NCBI GenBank assembly: GCA_023623185.1
Contig: JAMNXV010000054.1
Span: forward strand, 1 to 60,076
Reading direction: 5' to 3'
Length of the DNA stretch: 60,076 nucleotides
Origin: Bacillota bacterium
GTDB lineage: Bacteria > Bacillota > Sulfobacillia > Symbiobacteriales > Symbiobacteriaceae
The notes under the pieces were generated by a model. It made no database searches. It was not told where the DNA came from and was given only the letters and a program-made list of their open reading frames with translations. Positions 49,195 to 58,771 of the stretch are shown piece by piece. Both the position numbers and the translations under genes were made by a program. Each line of letters starts with the position of its first letter. Position 1 is the stretch's first letter.

Positions 49195-49223
49195 ATTGTA
49201 GCAAAGGGGCACGACAGGGACAA
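49195..49223 (-). promoter_or_regulatory. Minus-strand promoter
   Basis: TTGTCC, 17-bp spacer and TACAAT on the minus strand, 81 bp before the start at 49114. Confidence 0.75.
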
Positions 49224-49272
49224 ACGACACCATCTGGCAAACCCTGGCAGGCGCTCTGGCCGGCAATGCTTA

Positions 49273-49298
49273 AGGGCGGAGGGGCTTGCCTCCGCCCT
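49273..49298 (-). terminator. Terminator of tRNA-Ala(CGC)
   Basis: AGGGCGGAGG pairs with CCTCCGCCCT around a 6-nt loop, 5 bp beyond the tRNA 3' end. Confidence 0.75.
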
Positions 49299-49303
49299 CG
49301 GTT

Positions 49304-49379
49304 TGGTGGAGCTAAGGGGATTCGAACCCCTGACCTCGTGAGTGCGATTCACGCGCTCTCCCAACTGAGCTATAGCCCC
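49304..49379 (-). tRNA. tRNA-Ala (anticodon CGC)
   Basis: 76 nt on the minus strand. The acceptor GGGGCTA pairs with TAGCTCC, keeping the G3:U70 alanine identity pair. The anticodon loop ATCGCAC has anticodon CGC (reads GCG). CCA is encoded. It is a second alanine isoacceptor, differing from the TGC tRNA in the arms as well as the anticodon. Confidence 0.95.
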
Positions 49380-49516
49380 GTTACGCATCCCATTGTACGG
49401 TGCGCCGCTGCAGGGCGTCAAGTCAAATCAGCGCTTATTTGTTCAGGCAACGGTTGTCAGACATTTCACGCGAACATCGGCATATGCAAACAGAGTATCA
49501 TATAATTAAACTTTTC

Positions 49517-49546
49517 TTGACAAAGGTTGTGCGCGTCTGGTAAGCT
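49517..49546 (+). promoter_or_regulatory. carD promoter with AT-rich upstream tract
   Basis: Exact TTGACA (49517-49522), 18-bp spacer, TAAGCT (49541-49546). The AT-rich run at 49495-49516 could act as an UP element. Confidence 0.75.
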
Positions 49547-49603
49547 CAGCACAGGTGGAGGTTTCCTCGTGAGTGGGGTGCGGGAGCAGGTGGGGGTGAT
49601 GCG

Positions 49604-50083
49604 TTGTTCCAGGTGGGCGATAAGGTAGTCTACCCCATGCACGGCGCCGGCATCATTGAGGCGATTGAGGACCGAGAGGTGCTGGGGGAGCGGAAGCGCT
49701 ATTACGTGCTGCGCCTGCCGGTTTCCGACATGCAGGTGCTGGTGCCCTGCGACAGCCCGCAGAGTACGGGGCTGCGCGAGGTCATGTCTGAGCAGGTCTT
49801 CCAGCAGGTGCTGGAGGTGCTGAGGTCCCGCACGGACCAGCCGGTGAAGAACTGGAACCACCGCTACCGCATGAACATGGAGAAAATCCGCAGCGGCGAT
49901 ATTTTCGCCCTGGCAGAGGTCGTCCGCACGCTTTCACAGAGAGACCGGGAGAAGGGGCTCTCTACCGGGGAACGCAAGATGCTGGACAACGCCCGGCAAA
50001 TCCTCCTGTCCGAGATCGTGCTGATCAGAGACCTCGAGCTGGAGCAGGCCAGCTCACTCCTGGATCGCGTTCTCGCCCAGTGA
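49604..50083 (+). CDS. carD: CarD-family transcription regulator
   Basis: 159 residues. N-terminal RNA-polymerase-interaction domain (FQVGDKVVYPMHGAGIIEAIE) and a C-terminal helical domain (LAEVVRTLSQRDREKGLSTGERKMLDNARQIL). CarD/CdnL proteins bind the polymerase beta subunit and stabilise open promoters, often rRNA ones. TTG start with GGGGGTGAT at 5-6 nt. It lies upstream of the PIN/TRAM gene, as in many Clostridia, but is separated from it by terminator-like hairpins. Confidence 0.95.
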   Translation: MFQVGDKVVYPMHGAGIIEAIEDREVLGERKRYYVLRLPVSDMQVLVPCDSPQSTGLREVMSEQVFQQVLEVLRSRTDQPVKNWNHRYRMNMEKIRSGDIFALAEVVRTLSQRDREKGLSTGERKMLDNARQILLSEIVLIRDLELEQASSLLDRVLAQ

Positions 50084-50086
50084 GGC

Positions 50087-50112
50087 GGCGCCGGGTGTCC
50101 GGCGCCCCTTTT
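50087..50112 (+). terminator. Terminator after carD
   Basis: GGCGCCGG/CCGGCGCC (50087-50094, 50099-50106) followed by CCTTTT. Confidence 0.8.
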
Positions 50113-50128
50113 GTCATCGGACCAGGTC

Positions 50129-50152
50129 AGGGTGCGAACCTGCACCCTTTCT
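50129..50152 (+). terminator. Second hairpin after carD
   Basis: AGGGTGC/GCACCCT (50129-50135, 50142-50148) followed by TTTCTC, 20 bp beyond the first terminator. Confidence 0.6.
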
Positions 50153-50219
50153 CATTCGTCCCATAAACAGGGGGGTGCTGTTCTGCAGCTGGCGCCTCCC
50201 AATTTGCAGAAGGGGGTGA

Positions 50220-51326
50220 ATGGTGTTGAGAAAGAACCTGCGGATCGTGCTGACCGTCGCGGGCATCCTGAGCGGTTTCGGCTCGACATTTCTCTGGAGA
50301 GAAAGCGTCGCCTTGCTGCTCTCGGTTCCCGAGCACTGGGGGTTCACCCTGCTCTTCTTTGCTGTCGGCAGTCTTGTAGGCGGTCTGGTGGGGTTCGTGC
50401 TCTATCCATTCGTAACCTGGTTGGAAGGTCGGCTGGCTCGCACTTCATTCATAGACATCATACTCGGATTTGTTGGACTCATAAGCGGGCTGTTGATTGC
50501 GGCCCTCCTGGGTGTCTTCACGGGGAAGATTCCGCTGTTCGGCGGCGTGATTTCGGTTCTCAGCGCGGTGATCTTCGGCTACCTGGGCATGACGGTGACC
50601 ACCCGCAAGCGGGAGGAGGTGGGCGAGGCCCTGGCCGCCATGTTCAGCCGGTCAGCGAGGAAGGAGCACGCGGCGGCCGCCCAGGCGAACAAGACCCAGG
50701 AATACCGGGGGATCAGCCGCCCCAAGATCCTCGACACCTCGGTCATCATCGACGGCCGCATTGCGGACATCGTCGAGGCCGGCTTCCTGGAGGGGCCGCT
50801 GGTCGTGCCGTCCGTCGTCCTCGAGGAACTGCGCCACATCGCGGACTCGCCGGATGTGCTGAAGCGCAACCGGGGCCGCCGCGGCCTCGACATCCTGAAT
50901 CAGATTCAGAAGCAGTCGGATGCGGATGTGCGCATCTACGAAGGTGAGATCGACGCCGCCGAGGTGGACATCAAGCTGATCAAGCTGGCGCAGATGCTGG
51001 GCGGCGTGGTGGTCACCAACGACTTCAACCTGAACAAGGTCGCGGGGCTGCAGGGCGTGCAGGTGCTGAACATCAACGAGCTGGCCAATGCCCTGAAGCC
51101 GATCGTCCTGCCCGGGGAGGACATGACCGTCTCCGTGGTGAAAGACGGGAAGGAACCGGGCCAGGGCGTGGGCTACCTGGATGACGGCACCATGATCGTG
51201 GTGGACGGCGGCAAGCGCTACATCGGGGAGACGATCGAGGTGCTGGTCACGTCGGTCATCCAGACCGCGGCCGGCCGCATGATCTTTGCCAAGCCGAAGA
51301 TGACGGTGGAGAAGGTGGCGCCGTGA
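50220..51326 (+). CDS. PIN/TRAM-domain membrane protein (YacL type)
   Basis: 368 residues. Four N-terminal transmembrane helices (to about 130), then a PIN nuclease domain with the acidic residues in KILDTSVIIDGRIADI, VVLEELRHIAD and VVTNDFNLNK. A C-terminal TRAM domain follows (GQGVGYLDDGTMIVVDGG). It is a predicted membrane-bound ribonuclease of unknown target. Start codons ATG 50220, GTG 50223 and TTG 50226 are all in frame after AGGGGGTGA. Its stop overlaps the ispD start. Confidence 0.93.
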   Translation: MVLRKNLRIVLTVAGILSGFGSTFLWRESVALLLSVPEHWGFTLLFFAVGSLVGGLVGFVLYPFVTWLEGRLARTSFIDIILGFVGLISGLLIAALLGVFTGKIPLFGGVISVLSAVIFGYLGMTVTTRKREEVGEALAAMFSRSARKEHAAAAQANKTQEYRGISRPKILDTSVIIDGRIADIVEAGFLEGPLVVPSVVLEELRHIADSPDVLKRNRGRRGLDILNQIQKQSDADVRIYEGEIDAAEVDIKLIKLAQMLGGVVVTNDFNLNKVAGLQGVQVLNINELANALKPIVLPGEDMTVSVVKDGKEPGQGVGYLDDGTMIVVDGGKRYIGETIEVLVTSVIQTAAGRMIFAKPKMTVEKVAP

Positions 51327-52024
51327 GTATTGAGGCAGGCGGGCTGCAGGTGCCCGTCAGTGTGATCATCCCCGCGGCGGGATCGGGAAGGCGCATGGGG
51401 GGAGGAACTGCCAAGCAGTTCCTCCCCCTCCGCGGCGAGCCGGTGCTGGTGCGCACCGTCCGGCTGTTCATCCGGTGCCCGCTGGTCGATGAGATCGTCA
51501 TCGCCGCCGGCGACGTGGAGGCCACCCGGGCGCTGGTGGGCGACATGCCGAAGGTGGCGCGCATCGTGAAGGGGGGCGCCGAGCGGCAGGATTCGGTGTG
51601 GGCAGCCCTGCAGGCGGTCCACTCCCGGCCCCGCATCGTGGCGGTGCACGACGCCGCCCGGCCGCTGCTGACCCCCGACGTGCTGGAGGGGGTGCTGCGG
51701 GCCGCGGCCACCTGCCCGGCGCAGGTGGTCGCCGTGCCGGTGCAGGACACCATCAAGCAGGTGGGGCCGGACGGTGTGGTGGTGGCCACCCCCGACCGGG
51801 CGACGCTCTGGGCGGTGCAGACGCCTCAGGTCTTCTGGGCCGACGTTCTGGTGCGGGCCTTCCACCGGGCGATGGCCGACGGCTTCGTGGGCACCGATGA
51901 CGCGTCGCTGGTGGAGCGCATCGGCGTTCCCGTCCGGGTCTACCGGGGCCGCCCGACCAACCTGAAGCTGACCACGCCCGGCGACTTCCGGGTGGCGGAG
52001 GCGCTGCTGGAGGGAGATGCGTGA
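51323..52024 (+). CDS. ispD: 2-C-methyl-D-erythritol 4-phosphate cytidylyltransferase
   Basis: 233 residues. The CTP-binding VIIPAAGSGRRMGGGTAKQFLPL loop, GGAERQDSV, VHDAARPL and TPQVFWAD are IspD motifs. It makes CDP-methylerythritol in the non-mevalonate isoprenoid pathway. GTG start overlaps the previous stop (GTGA). ispF follows with the same kind of overlap. Confidence 0.96.
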   Translation: MSIEAGGLQVPVSVIIPAAGSGRRMGGGTAKQFLPLRGEPVLVRTVRLFIRCPLVDEIVIAAGDVEATRALVGDMPKVARIVKGGAERQDSVWAALQAVHSRPRIVAVHDAARPLLTPDVLEGVLRAAATCPAQVVAVPVQDTIKQVGPDGVVVATPDRATLWAVQTPQVFWADVLVRAFHRAMADGFVGTDDASLVERIGVPVRVYRGRPTNLKLTTPGDFRVAEALLEGDA

Positions 52025-52500
52025 ACATGTTGATCGGTTTCGGCTACGACGTGCACCGGCTGGTCCCCGGGAGGCCGCTGGTGCTGGGCGGCGTGACGAT
52101 TCCCGGCGAGCGGGGGCTGGAGGGCCACTCCGATGCGGATGTGGTGCTGCACGCCCTGATGGACGCCCTGTTGGGCGCCGCCGGCCTGGGCGACATCGGC
52201 CGGCACTTCCCCCCGACCGACCCGGCTTACGAGGGGGCCGACTCCCTGGAGCTGCTCCGCCGGGTGGTTGCCCTGCTGGCCGCGGAGGGGTACCGGCCCG
52301 TGAACTGCGACATCACCGTCGTGGCCGAGCGGCCGAAGATCGGCCCCCACGTGGAGGCGATGCGGGAGCGGATCAGCGCCGTGCTGGACGTGGAGCCGCG
52401 CCGGGTCAGCATAAAGGCCACGACCAACGAGCGCATGGGCTTTGTCGGCCGCGAGGAGGGGGTGGCGGCCTACGCGGTGGCCCTCATCGCCGAGCGCTGA
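52021..52500 (+). CDS. ispF: 2-C-methyl-D-erythritol 2,4-cyclodiphosphate synthase
   Basis: 159 residues. The zinc ligands lie in GFGYDVHRL (Asp, His) and HSDADVVLHALMDALLGAAGLGDIG, and the C-terminus is ATTNERMGFVGREEGVA. It forms the cyclic diphosphate in the MEP pathway. GTG 52021 overlaps the ispD stop and has GGAGGG at proper spacing. Last gene of its operon. Confidence 0.96.
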   Translation: MNMLIGFGYDVHRLVPGRPLVLGGVTIPGERGLEGHSDADVVLHALMDALLGAAGLGDIGRHFPPTDPAYEGADSLELLRRVVALLAAEGYRPVNCDITVVAERPKIGPHVEAMRERISAVLDVEPRRVSIKATTNERMGFVGREEGVAAYAVALIAER

Positions 52501-52508
52501 TCCATCCA

Positions 52509-52563
52509 CCGGCTTGACATATGGATGCGCCGGCTTGACATCTGGAAGGCTGCCCCGTAAAAT
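52509..52563 (+). promoter_or_regulatory. cysE promoter with duplicated -35 element
   Basis: TTGACA (52535-52540), 17-bp spacer, TAAAAT (52558-52563). The 17-mer around the -35 (52530-52546) is repeated at 52509-52525 with one mismatch, offset by exactly 21 bp. Confidence 0.8.
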
Positions 52564-52569
52564 CAGAGC

Positions 52570-52860
52570 AAACGTAAAGGCAGTGAACGGGAGAAGTACC
52601 TGCAGGAGCCTGCACAGAGAGCCACCGCCCAGGCTGGAAGCGGAGGACGGGCGAGCGCAGGGAAAATGCGCCCGGGAGCCGGGGTCCGAACGGGCGCGGC
52701 CGGTGCGCCGCGGCCGCTAGGCGCCCACGGAAGGCCACCGTTATCAGGCACAGGGTGTGCTGGCACCCGAAATGAGCGGGGCGTCTGTGTGCGCCCAATC
52801 AGAGTGGAACCGCGGGTAGTGCCCGCCTCTGGCCGAACAGAGGCGGGCATTCAGTTGTTC
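52570..52860 (+). ncRNA. T-box riboswitch, probably cysteine-specific
   Basis: A leader of about 290 nt. The T-box AGAGTGGAACCGCGGG is at 52801-52816. The terminator is TGCCCGCCTCTG (52820-52831) paired with CAGAGGCGGGCA (52838-52849), then TTCAGTTGTT. A TGC (52667-52669), in the context AAAA-TGC-GCCCGGGAGC, is placed like a specifier codon for cysteine. This fits the downstream cysE and cysS, which would be induced by uncharged tRNA-Cys. Confidence 0.9.
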
Positions 52861-52876
52861 CGGGGGAGGGAGCGAG

Positions 52877-53546
52877 GTGCTGAAGCAGATTCGTCGGGAC
52901 ATTCAGGCTGTCATGGAGCGGGACCCGGCGGCGCGGTCCGTGCTGGAGGTGCTCCTCTGCTATCCGGGCCTCAAGGCGATCTGGGCCCACCGCGTGGCAC
53001 ACTGGCTCTGGCGGCGCAACTTCAAGCTGATGGCCCGTGTGATCTCGCAGATCTCCCGGTTCTTCACCCTGATTGAGATCCACCCCGGCGCGAAGATCGG
53101 GGAGGGCGTATTCATCGACCACGGCGCCGGCGTCGTCATCGGCGAGACGGCGGAGGTCGGCAACAACGTGACGATCTACCAGGGCGTGACCCTGGGCGGT
53201 ACCGGGAAGGAGAAGGGCAAGCGGCACCCGACGATTCAGGACGGCGTGGTGATCGGCACCGGCGCCCGCATTCTGGGCTCGTTCACGGTGGGCGCCAACA
53301 GCCGGATCGGCGCCGGCGCGGTGGTGCTGCGGGAGGTTCCGCCCAACTCCACCGTGGTGGGCAACCCGGGGCGGGTCGTCGTGCAGAACGGCGTGCGCAC
53401 GGACCAACTGGACATGATCCACATGCCCGACCCGGTGGCGAACATGTTCGACCAGATGCAGCGGCAGATCGACAAGCTGACCCAGCGCATCGAGCGGCTG
53501 GAGGAAGAGAACCGCGCGCTGCGCAGAGCACAGGAGGGTTTGGCTC

Positions 53547-53569
<23 letters not shown>
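52877..53569 (+). CDS. cysE: Serine O-acetyltransferase
   Basis: 230 residues. N-terminal helices ([18 protein letters not shown]) and a left-handed beta-helix: [47 protein letters not shown]. It acetylates serine for cysteine synthesis. The C-terminal tail is longer than usual and predicted coiled coil ([21 protein letters not shown]). GTG start after GGGGGAGGGAGCGAG. Its end overlaps cysS by 23 nt. Confidence 0.94.
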
Positions 53570-54958
<1,389 letters not shown>

Positions 54959-54962
<4 letters not shown>

Positions 54963-55351
54963 GGCTGGCGAACCCTCTCACCCTCCCGCCCCTGACCCTG
55001 GCCTACCTGGGCGACGCCCTGTACGAGGCCTTCGTGCGGGAACGGCTGCTGGAGCTGGGCCACGTGCGGGTGAACGACCTGCACCGGCACGCCCTGCGCT
55101 ACGTGCGGGCAACGGCCCAGGCGGCCATCCTGGCCCACCTCATGCCCCAACTCAGCCAGCAGGAGCAGGACGTGGTGCGCCGGGGCCGCAATGCGAAGGG
55201 GCATGCGGCCCCGAAGTCCGCCGATCCGGCGGAGTACGCCGCCTCCACCGGCTTTGAGGCCCTGCTGGGTTACCTGCACCTGGCCGGCCAGCAGGAGCGG
55301 CTGGCCGAAATCCTGCAGGCTGCCGCCGCCTTTGTGGAGCGTGAGCCGTAG
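54959..55351 (+). CDS. mrnC: Mini-ribonuclease III
   Basis: 130 residues. LAYLGDALYEAFVRERLLE carries the RNase III signature Asp and Glu, with NAKGHAAPKSA and STGFEALLGYLHLAGQ of the Mini-III family, which lacks the dsRNA-binding domain. It matures 23S rRNA ends. ATG overlaps the cysS stop (ATGA). Confidence 0.93.
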
Positions 55352-55369
55352 TCTGCCCTGATTCTGCAC

Positions 55370-55394
55370 AGGCCCCCGGAGGAACCGGGGGCCT
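55370..55394 (+). terminator. Terminator of the cysE-cysS-mrnC operon
   Basis: AGGCCCCCGG/CCGGGGGCCT stem (10 bp) with 5-nt loop, then CTTC. Confidence 0.75.
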
Positions 55395-55442
55395 CTTCAC
55401 GGAACTAGTAGGGGAAAGTTTACTGAGCGGGGGGTTGGGGGC

Positions 55443-56294
55443 TTGAACATCGAGATCCAATACCTGAATCTCTGCCGGGAGATCCTGGAGGAGAACGAGC
55501 AGGAGATTCGCGAGGGCCGCTGGACGCCCAACCGGACTGGCATGGGCACGGTGGGCGTTTTCGGGCGCATGCTGAAACACGATCTGGCGGAGGGGTTTCC
55601 CGCCCTGACCACCAAGAAGCTGTATTTCAACTCCGTGAAGGCGGAGCTGCTCTGGTTCCTGGCGGGCCGCACCGACCTGGAGTTTCTGCACGAGCGGGGC
55701 TGCCACATCTGGGACAAGGACGCCGCGCGCAACGGCGGCGTGCTCGGGCCCATCTACGGCAAGCAGTGGCGGGCCTGGGAGGGGGCCAACGGGAAGACGT
55801 ACGACCAGATCGCCTGGGTTATCGACCAGATTCGACAGATCGCCGTCGATCCCGAGCGGCCCAATCCCAACTCCCGCCGCCTGATCGTGAACCCCTGGAA
55901 CGTGGCCGACCTGGACGACATGGCTCTGCCGCCCTGCCACGGGCCCTTCCAGTTCCAAGTAAAGGACGGCAAGCTGCACCTGGCCCTGTGGCAGCGCAGC
56001 GCCGACCTGTTCCTGGGGGTGCCGTTCAACATCGCGAGCTACGCGCTGCTGATGCACATGGTGGCGCAGGTGACCGGGCTGCAGGTGGGCACGTTCACCC
56101 ATTATCTGAACGACGTGCACATCTACCGCAACCTGGTGGATCAGGTGCGGCTGCAGCTCACCCGCGAGCCGTACCCGCTGCCGAAGCTCTGGCTGAACCC
56201 GGAAGTGAGGGAGATCGACCAGTTCACCATGGACGACATCAAGCTGGTGGACTACAAGCACCACCCGCCGATCCGCGGGGAGCTGTCGACATGA
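55443..56294 (+). CDS. thyA: Thymidylate synthase ThyA
   Basis: 283 residues. The catalytic Cys165 lies in ALPPCHGPFQFQV, with the folate-site RSADLFLGVPFNIASYA and the dUMP-site THYLNDVHIYRN. It methylates dUMP using methylene-THF, giving DHF. TTG start with a weak G-rich site. It overlaps folA (ATGA), whose product recycles the DHF. It lies in the spot between mrnC and rlmB where B. subtilis has no gene. Confidence 0.96.
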   Translation: MNIEIQYLNLCREILEENEQEIREGRWTPNRTGMGTVGVFGRMLKHDLAEGFPALTTKKLYFNSVKAELLWFLAGRTDLEFLHERGCHIWDKDAARNGGVLGPIYGKQWRAWEGANGKTYDQIAWVIDQIRQIAVDPERPNPNSRRLIVNPWNVADLDDMALPPCHGPFQFQVKDGKLHLALWQRSADLFLGVPFNIASYALLMHMVAQVTGLQVGTFTHYLNDVHIYRNLVDQVRLQLTREPYPLPKLWLNPEVREIDQFTMDDIKLVDYKHHPPIRGELST

Positions 56295-56794
56295 TCATCC
56301 TCGTGGCGGCGATGGACCGCAACCGGGTGATCGGCCGCGATGGCCGCCTGCCCTGGCGCCTGCCGGCCGACATGCGCCACTTCCGCCGCACCACCATGGG
56401 CAAGGTGGTGGTGATGGGGCGGAAGACCTACGAGTCGATCGGCGGCCCGCTGAAGGGCCGGACCAACATCGTGCTGACCCGGGACCCGGACTTCCGGGCC
56501 CCCGGCTGCGAGGTGCGCCACAGCCTGGCCGAGGTGCTGCAGGATTCCCGGCCGCTGTATGTGATCGGCGGCGCCGATCTGTACCGGCAGCTTCTGCCGC
56601 ACGCGGACGAGATGATCCTCACCCGCATCGACCACGACTTCGGGGGCGACGCCTTCTTTCCCGAGTGGGCGGAGGCGGAATGGGAGCTCATCGGGCGGAC
56701 GGCGTACCCGCGGGATACGGCGAATCCGTACGACTTCGTGGTCGAACACTACCGCCGGGCGGCACATCCGCGCGGATCGGGGCGGGCAGACTGA
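56291..56794 (+). CDS. folA: Dihydrofolate reductase
   Basis: 167 residues. MIILVAAMDRNRVIGRDGRLPWRLPADMRHF holds the substrate Asp/Glu region and Trp, and VVVMGRKTYESIG and YVIGGADLY the NADPH site. It reduces DHF to THF and works directly with ThyA. ATG overlaps the thyA stop. Confidence 0.96.
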   Translation: MIILVAAMDRNRVIGRDGRLPWRLPADMRHFRRTTMGKVVVMGRKTYESIGGPLKGRTNIVLTRDPDFRAPGCEVRHSLAEVLQDSRPLYVIGGADLYRQLLPHADEMILTRIDHDFGGDAFFPEWAEAEWELIGRTAYPRDTANPYDFVVEHYRRAAHPRGSGRAD

Positions 56795-56814
56795 ACCCGA
56801 AGGAGACTGAGCCC

Positions 56815-57555
56815 GTGTCTGGACAGATCGAAGGACGGAACCCCGTGCTGGAGGCGCTGCGGTCCGGACGCACGATCAACCGGATCCTGGTGGCCAAAGG
56901 GGCCCGCGAGGGCTCGATCCGGGAGGTCGTGGCGCTGGCGCGGCGCCAGGGGATCATCGTGCAGGAGGTGGCCCGGGAGCGGCTGGACGCCATGGCCCGG
57001 GGCCGGAATCACCAGGGGGTTATCGCGCTCGCCGCTGCGCAACGCTACTACGACCTGGACGAGGTGCTGGAGCGGGCGGCCGCCTCGGGCGAGGATGGCC
57101 TGCTCCTCGTCCTGGACGGCATCGAGGATCCGCAGAACCTGGGCTCGCTCCTGCGCACCGCCGACGCCGCAGGCGTGCACGGTGTGATCATTCCGGAGCG
57201 CCGGGCCGTGGGGCTGACCGAGACGGTGGCCAAGGTGTCTGCCGGCGCCGTGGAGTACGTGCCGGTGGCCCGGGTGACCAACATCGCCCGGACCCTGGAT
57301 GCGCTAAAGGAGCGGGGCTACTGGGTGGTGGGCACCCACCAGGACGCCGATGACCTCTACTACGAAGCCCGGCTCACCGGGCCGCTGGCGGTGGTCATCG
57401 GCAGCGAAGGCAGGGGCATGAGCCGGCTGGTCGGCGAGAAGTGCGATTTCACGGTGCGCCTGCCCATGCTGGGCCAGGTGACGTCGCTGAACGCCGCGGT
57501 GGCCGGGGCCATTCTGCTCTACGAGATCCGCCGCCAGCGCAGCGCCCAGGTCTGA
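56815..57555 (+). CDS. rlmB: 23S rRNA (guanosine-2'-O)-methyltransferase RlmB
   Basis: 246 residues of the SPOUT/TrmH class. N-terminal L30e-like domain (IEGRNPVLEALRSG), then the knot with LDGIEDPQNLGSLLRTADAAG, VIGSEGRGMSRL and LPMLGQVTSLNAAVAGAILLYE. It methylates G2251-type position in 23S rRNA. GTG 56815 follows AAGGAG and gives the family start. A longer in-frame extension overlaps folA and has no site. Confidence 0.94.
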   Translation: MSGQIEGRNPVLEALRSGRTINRILVAKGAREGSIREVVALARRQGIIVQEVARERLDAMARGRNHQGVIALAAAQRYYDLDEVLERAAASGEDGLLLVLDGIEDPQNLGSLLRTADAAGVHGVIIPERRAVGLTETVAKVSAGAVEYVPVARVTNIARTLDALKERGYWVVGTHQDADDLYYEARLTGPLAVVIGSEGRGMSRLVGEKCDFTVRLPMLGQVTSLNAAVAGAILLYEIRRQRSAQV

Positions 57556-57572
57556 GAAGAGGGGGAACAGCC

Positions 57573-58430
57573 ATCCGCCGCCGCACGATCGCGGGCCGCC
57601 GGATCCGGGCGGCCCTGCTTCTGTTCGTGGCGCTGTGGGCTGCCTGCCCGGGGGCAGCCAGGCCCGCTGCTGCCCGGGAGCGGGCACCGGCCGCTCATGA
57701 GCACGTGCAAGCTCCTGCCCGGGAGCAGGGCTTTGTTCTCGCGCGGTTCCAGACGCCCATCGTGAACCTGGAGCCGGGGCGGGTGCGGAACGTCGCCCTG
57801 GCGGCCGCCCGCATCGACGGGACTGTGCTGCAGCCCGGCGAGGTCTTCTCGTTCAACCAGGTGGTCGGCCCGCGGGACCCCGCGCACGGCTGGGCGCTGG
57901 CGAATGAGATCTACCAGGGTGAGTACGTGCTGGGCTACGGCGGGGGCATCTGCCAGGTCACGTCGACGCTCTACAACGCCGTGCTGCTGGCCGGCCTCAA
58001 GGTGGAGGAGCGCTACCACCACGACCGCCCGCTGCAGTACGTGGGCCCCGGGCGCGACGCCACCGTGGTCTGGGGGCAGCTGGATTTCCGCTTCCGCAAC
58101 AGCCTGGAGGGCCCGGTGCGGATCGTCGCCCGGGTGACGCCCGGGGACGTGCCGCGGGTGGAGGTGATCCTGCACAGCACCCGCCCTCCCGCCGGGGGGC
58201 CCATCCGGTTGGAGGAGGAGTACCTGCGCTTCCTGCCGCCGGATCTGGTGGAGGTGGCAGACCCGGGGCTCCCCCGGGGCCGGCGGGTGGTGGAGGATGA
58301 GGGGTATTTCGGCGTCGAGGTGCGCATATACCGGGTGACGGGCGACGGCCCGGATGCCCGGCGGGAGCTGGTCTCCCACGACGTCTACCTGCCCAAGCCC
58401 GGGCGGGTGCGCGTGGGCACCGGCGAATAA
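57573..58430 (+). CDS. VanW-family secreted protein with non-standard start
   Basis: 285 residues when read from ATC 57573. A signal peptide (RRRTIAGRRIRAALLLFVALWAACPGAARPA) precedes the VanW domain: TPIVN.EPGRVRNVALAAARIDGTVLQPGEVFSFNQ, YGGGICQVTSTLYNA. VanW domains occur with peptidoglycan-binding and vancomycin-resistance loci. No ATG, GTG or TTG lies near the signal peptide, while GAGGGGG sits 7 nt before the ATC. An upstream GTG start at 57441 is inside rlmB and would add 44 residues of low quality. Confidence 0.82.
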   Translation: MRRRTIAGRRIRAALLLFVALWAACPGAARPAAARERAPAAHEHVQAPAREQGFVLARFQTPIVNLEPGRVRNVALAAARIDGTVLQPGEVFSFNQVVGPRDPAHGWALANEIYQGEYVLGYGGGICQVTSTLYNAVLLAGLKVEERYHHDRPLQYVGPGRDATVVWGQLDFRFRNSLEGPVRIVARVTPGDVPRVEVILHSTRPPAGGPIRLEEEYLRFLPPDLVEVADPGLPRGRRVVEDEGYFGVEVRIYRVTGDGPDARRELVSHDVYLPKPGRVRVGTGE

Positions 58431-58434
58431 AAGG

Positions 58435-58462
58435 CGGGTGGCCGCGCGGCGGCCACCCGTTT
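58435..58462 (+). terminator. Terminator after the VanW gene
   Basis: An 11-bp stem CGGGTGGCCGC/GCGGCCACCCG with 3-nt loop, then TTTG. Confidence 0.8.
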
Positions 58463-58502
58463 GTGATAAGACAATATTTTAGCCAGCAAAAAGATAAAGG
58501 CG

Positions 58503-58511
58503 TTATCCACA
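58503..58511. promoter_or_regulatory. Consensus DnaA box
   Basis: TTATCCACA, the exact DnaA box, lies 83 bp upstream of the sigH -35. It is a single site in this window as far as I can see. Confidence 0.6.
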
Positions 58512-58593
58512 CCTATTCGACATCGCGAGAGAAAACCCTGCTGCGGTTCGCCGAAAAGTCAGGCTGACGGGGCAGTTTACCGGGCGTGTTGCC

Positions 58594-58623
58594 TTGACGT
58601 TATCTCGCGCCAACGAGTATAAT
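58594..58623 (+). promoter_or_regulatory. sigH promoter
   Basis: TTGACG (58594-58599), 18-bp spacer, exact TATAAT (58618-58623). A leader of about 140 nt follows. Confidence 0.85.
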
Positions 58624-58771
58624 CCGGGATAGGAGTGTCACAGACGGACAAGGGGTGAAAAGGGCCGCTCTTCCAATCCGGAACATAGGTGCAGCGACAG
58701 CCGTTGGGTAGTCGCCGTAATCAAACGTAGTCTTCAGTTGTGTTAGGATTGAATTGAGAGGGGGACGGCTC

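Noticed and set aside
55766-56794. 342-codon frame spanning thyA and folA
   Set aside because: Only the part from 56291 is real (folA). The upstream part is an out-of-frame reading of thyA.
56665-57555. Longer RlmB with 50 extra N-terminal residues
   Set aside because: The extension overlaps folA in another frame and lacks a ribosome site. GTG 56815 has AAGGAG and gives the family N-terminus.
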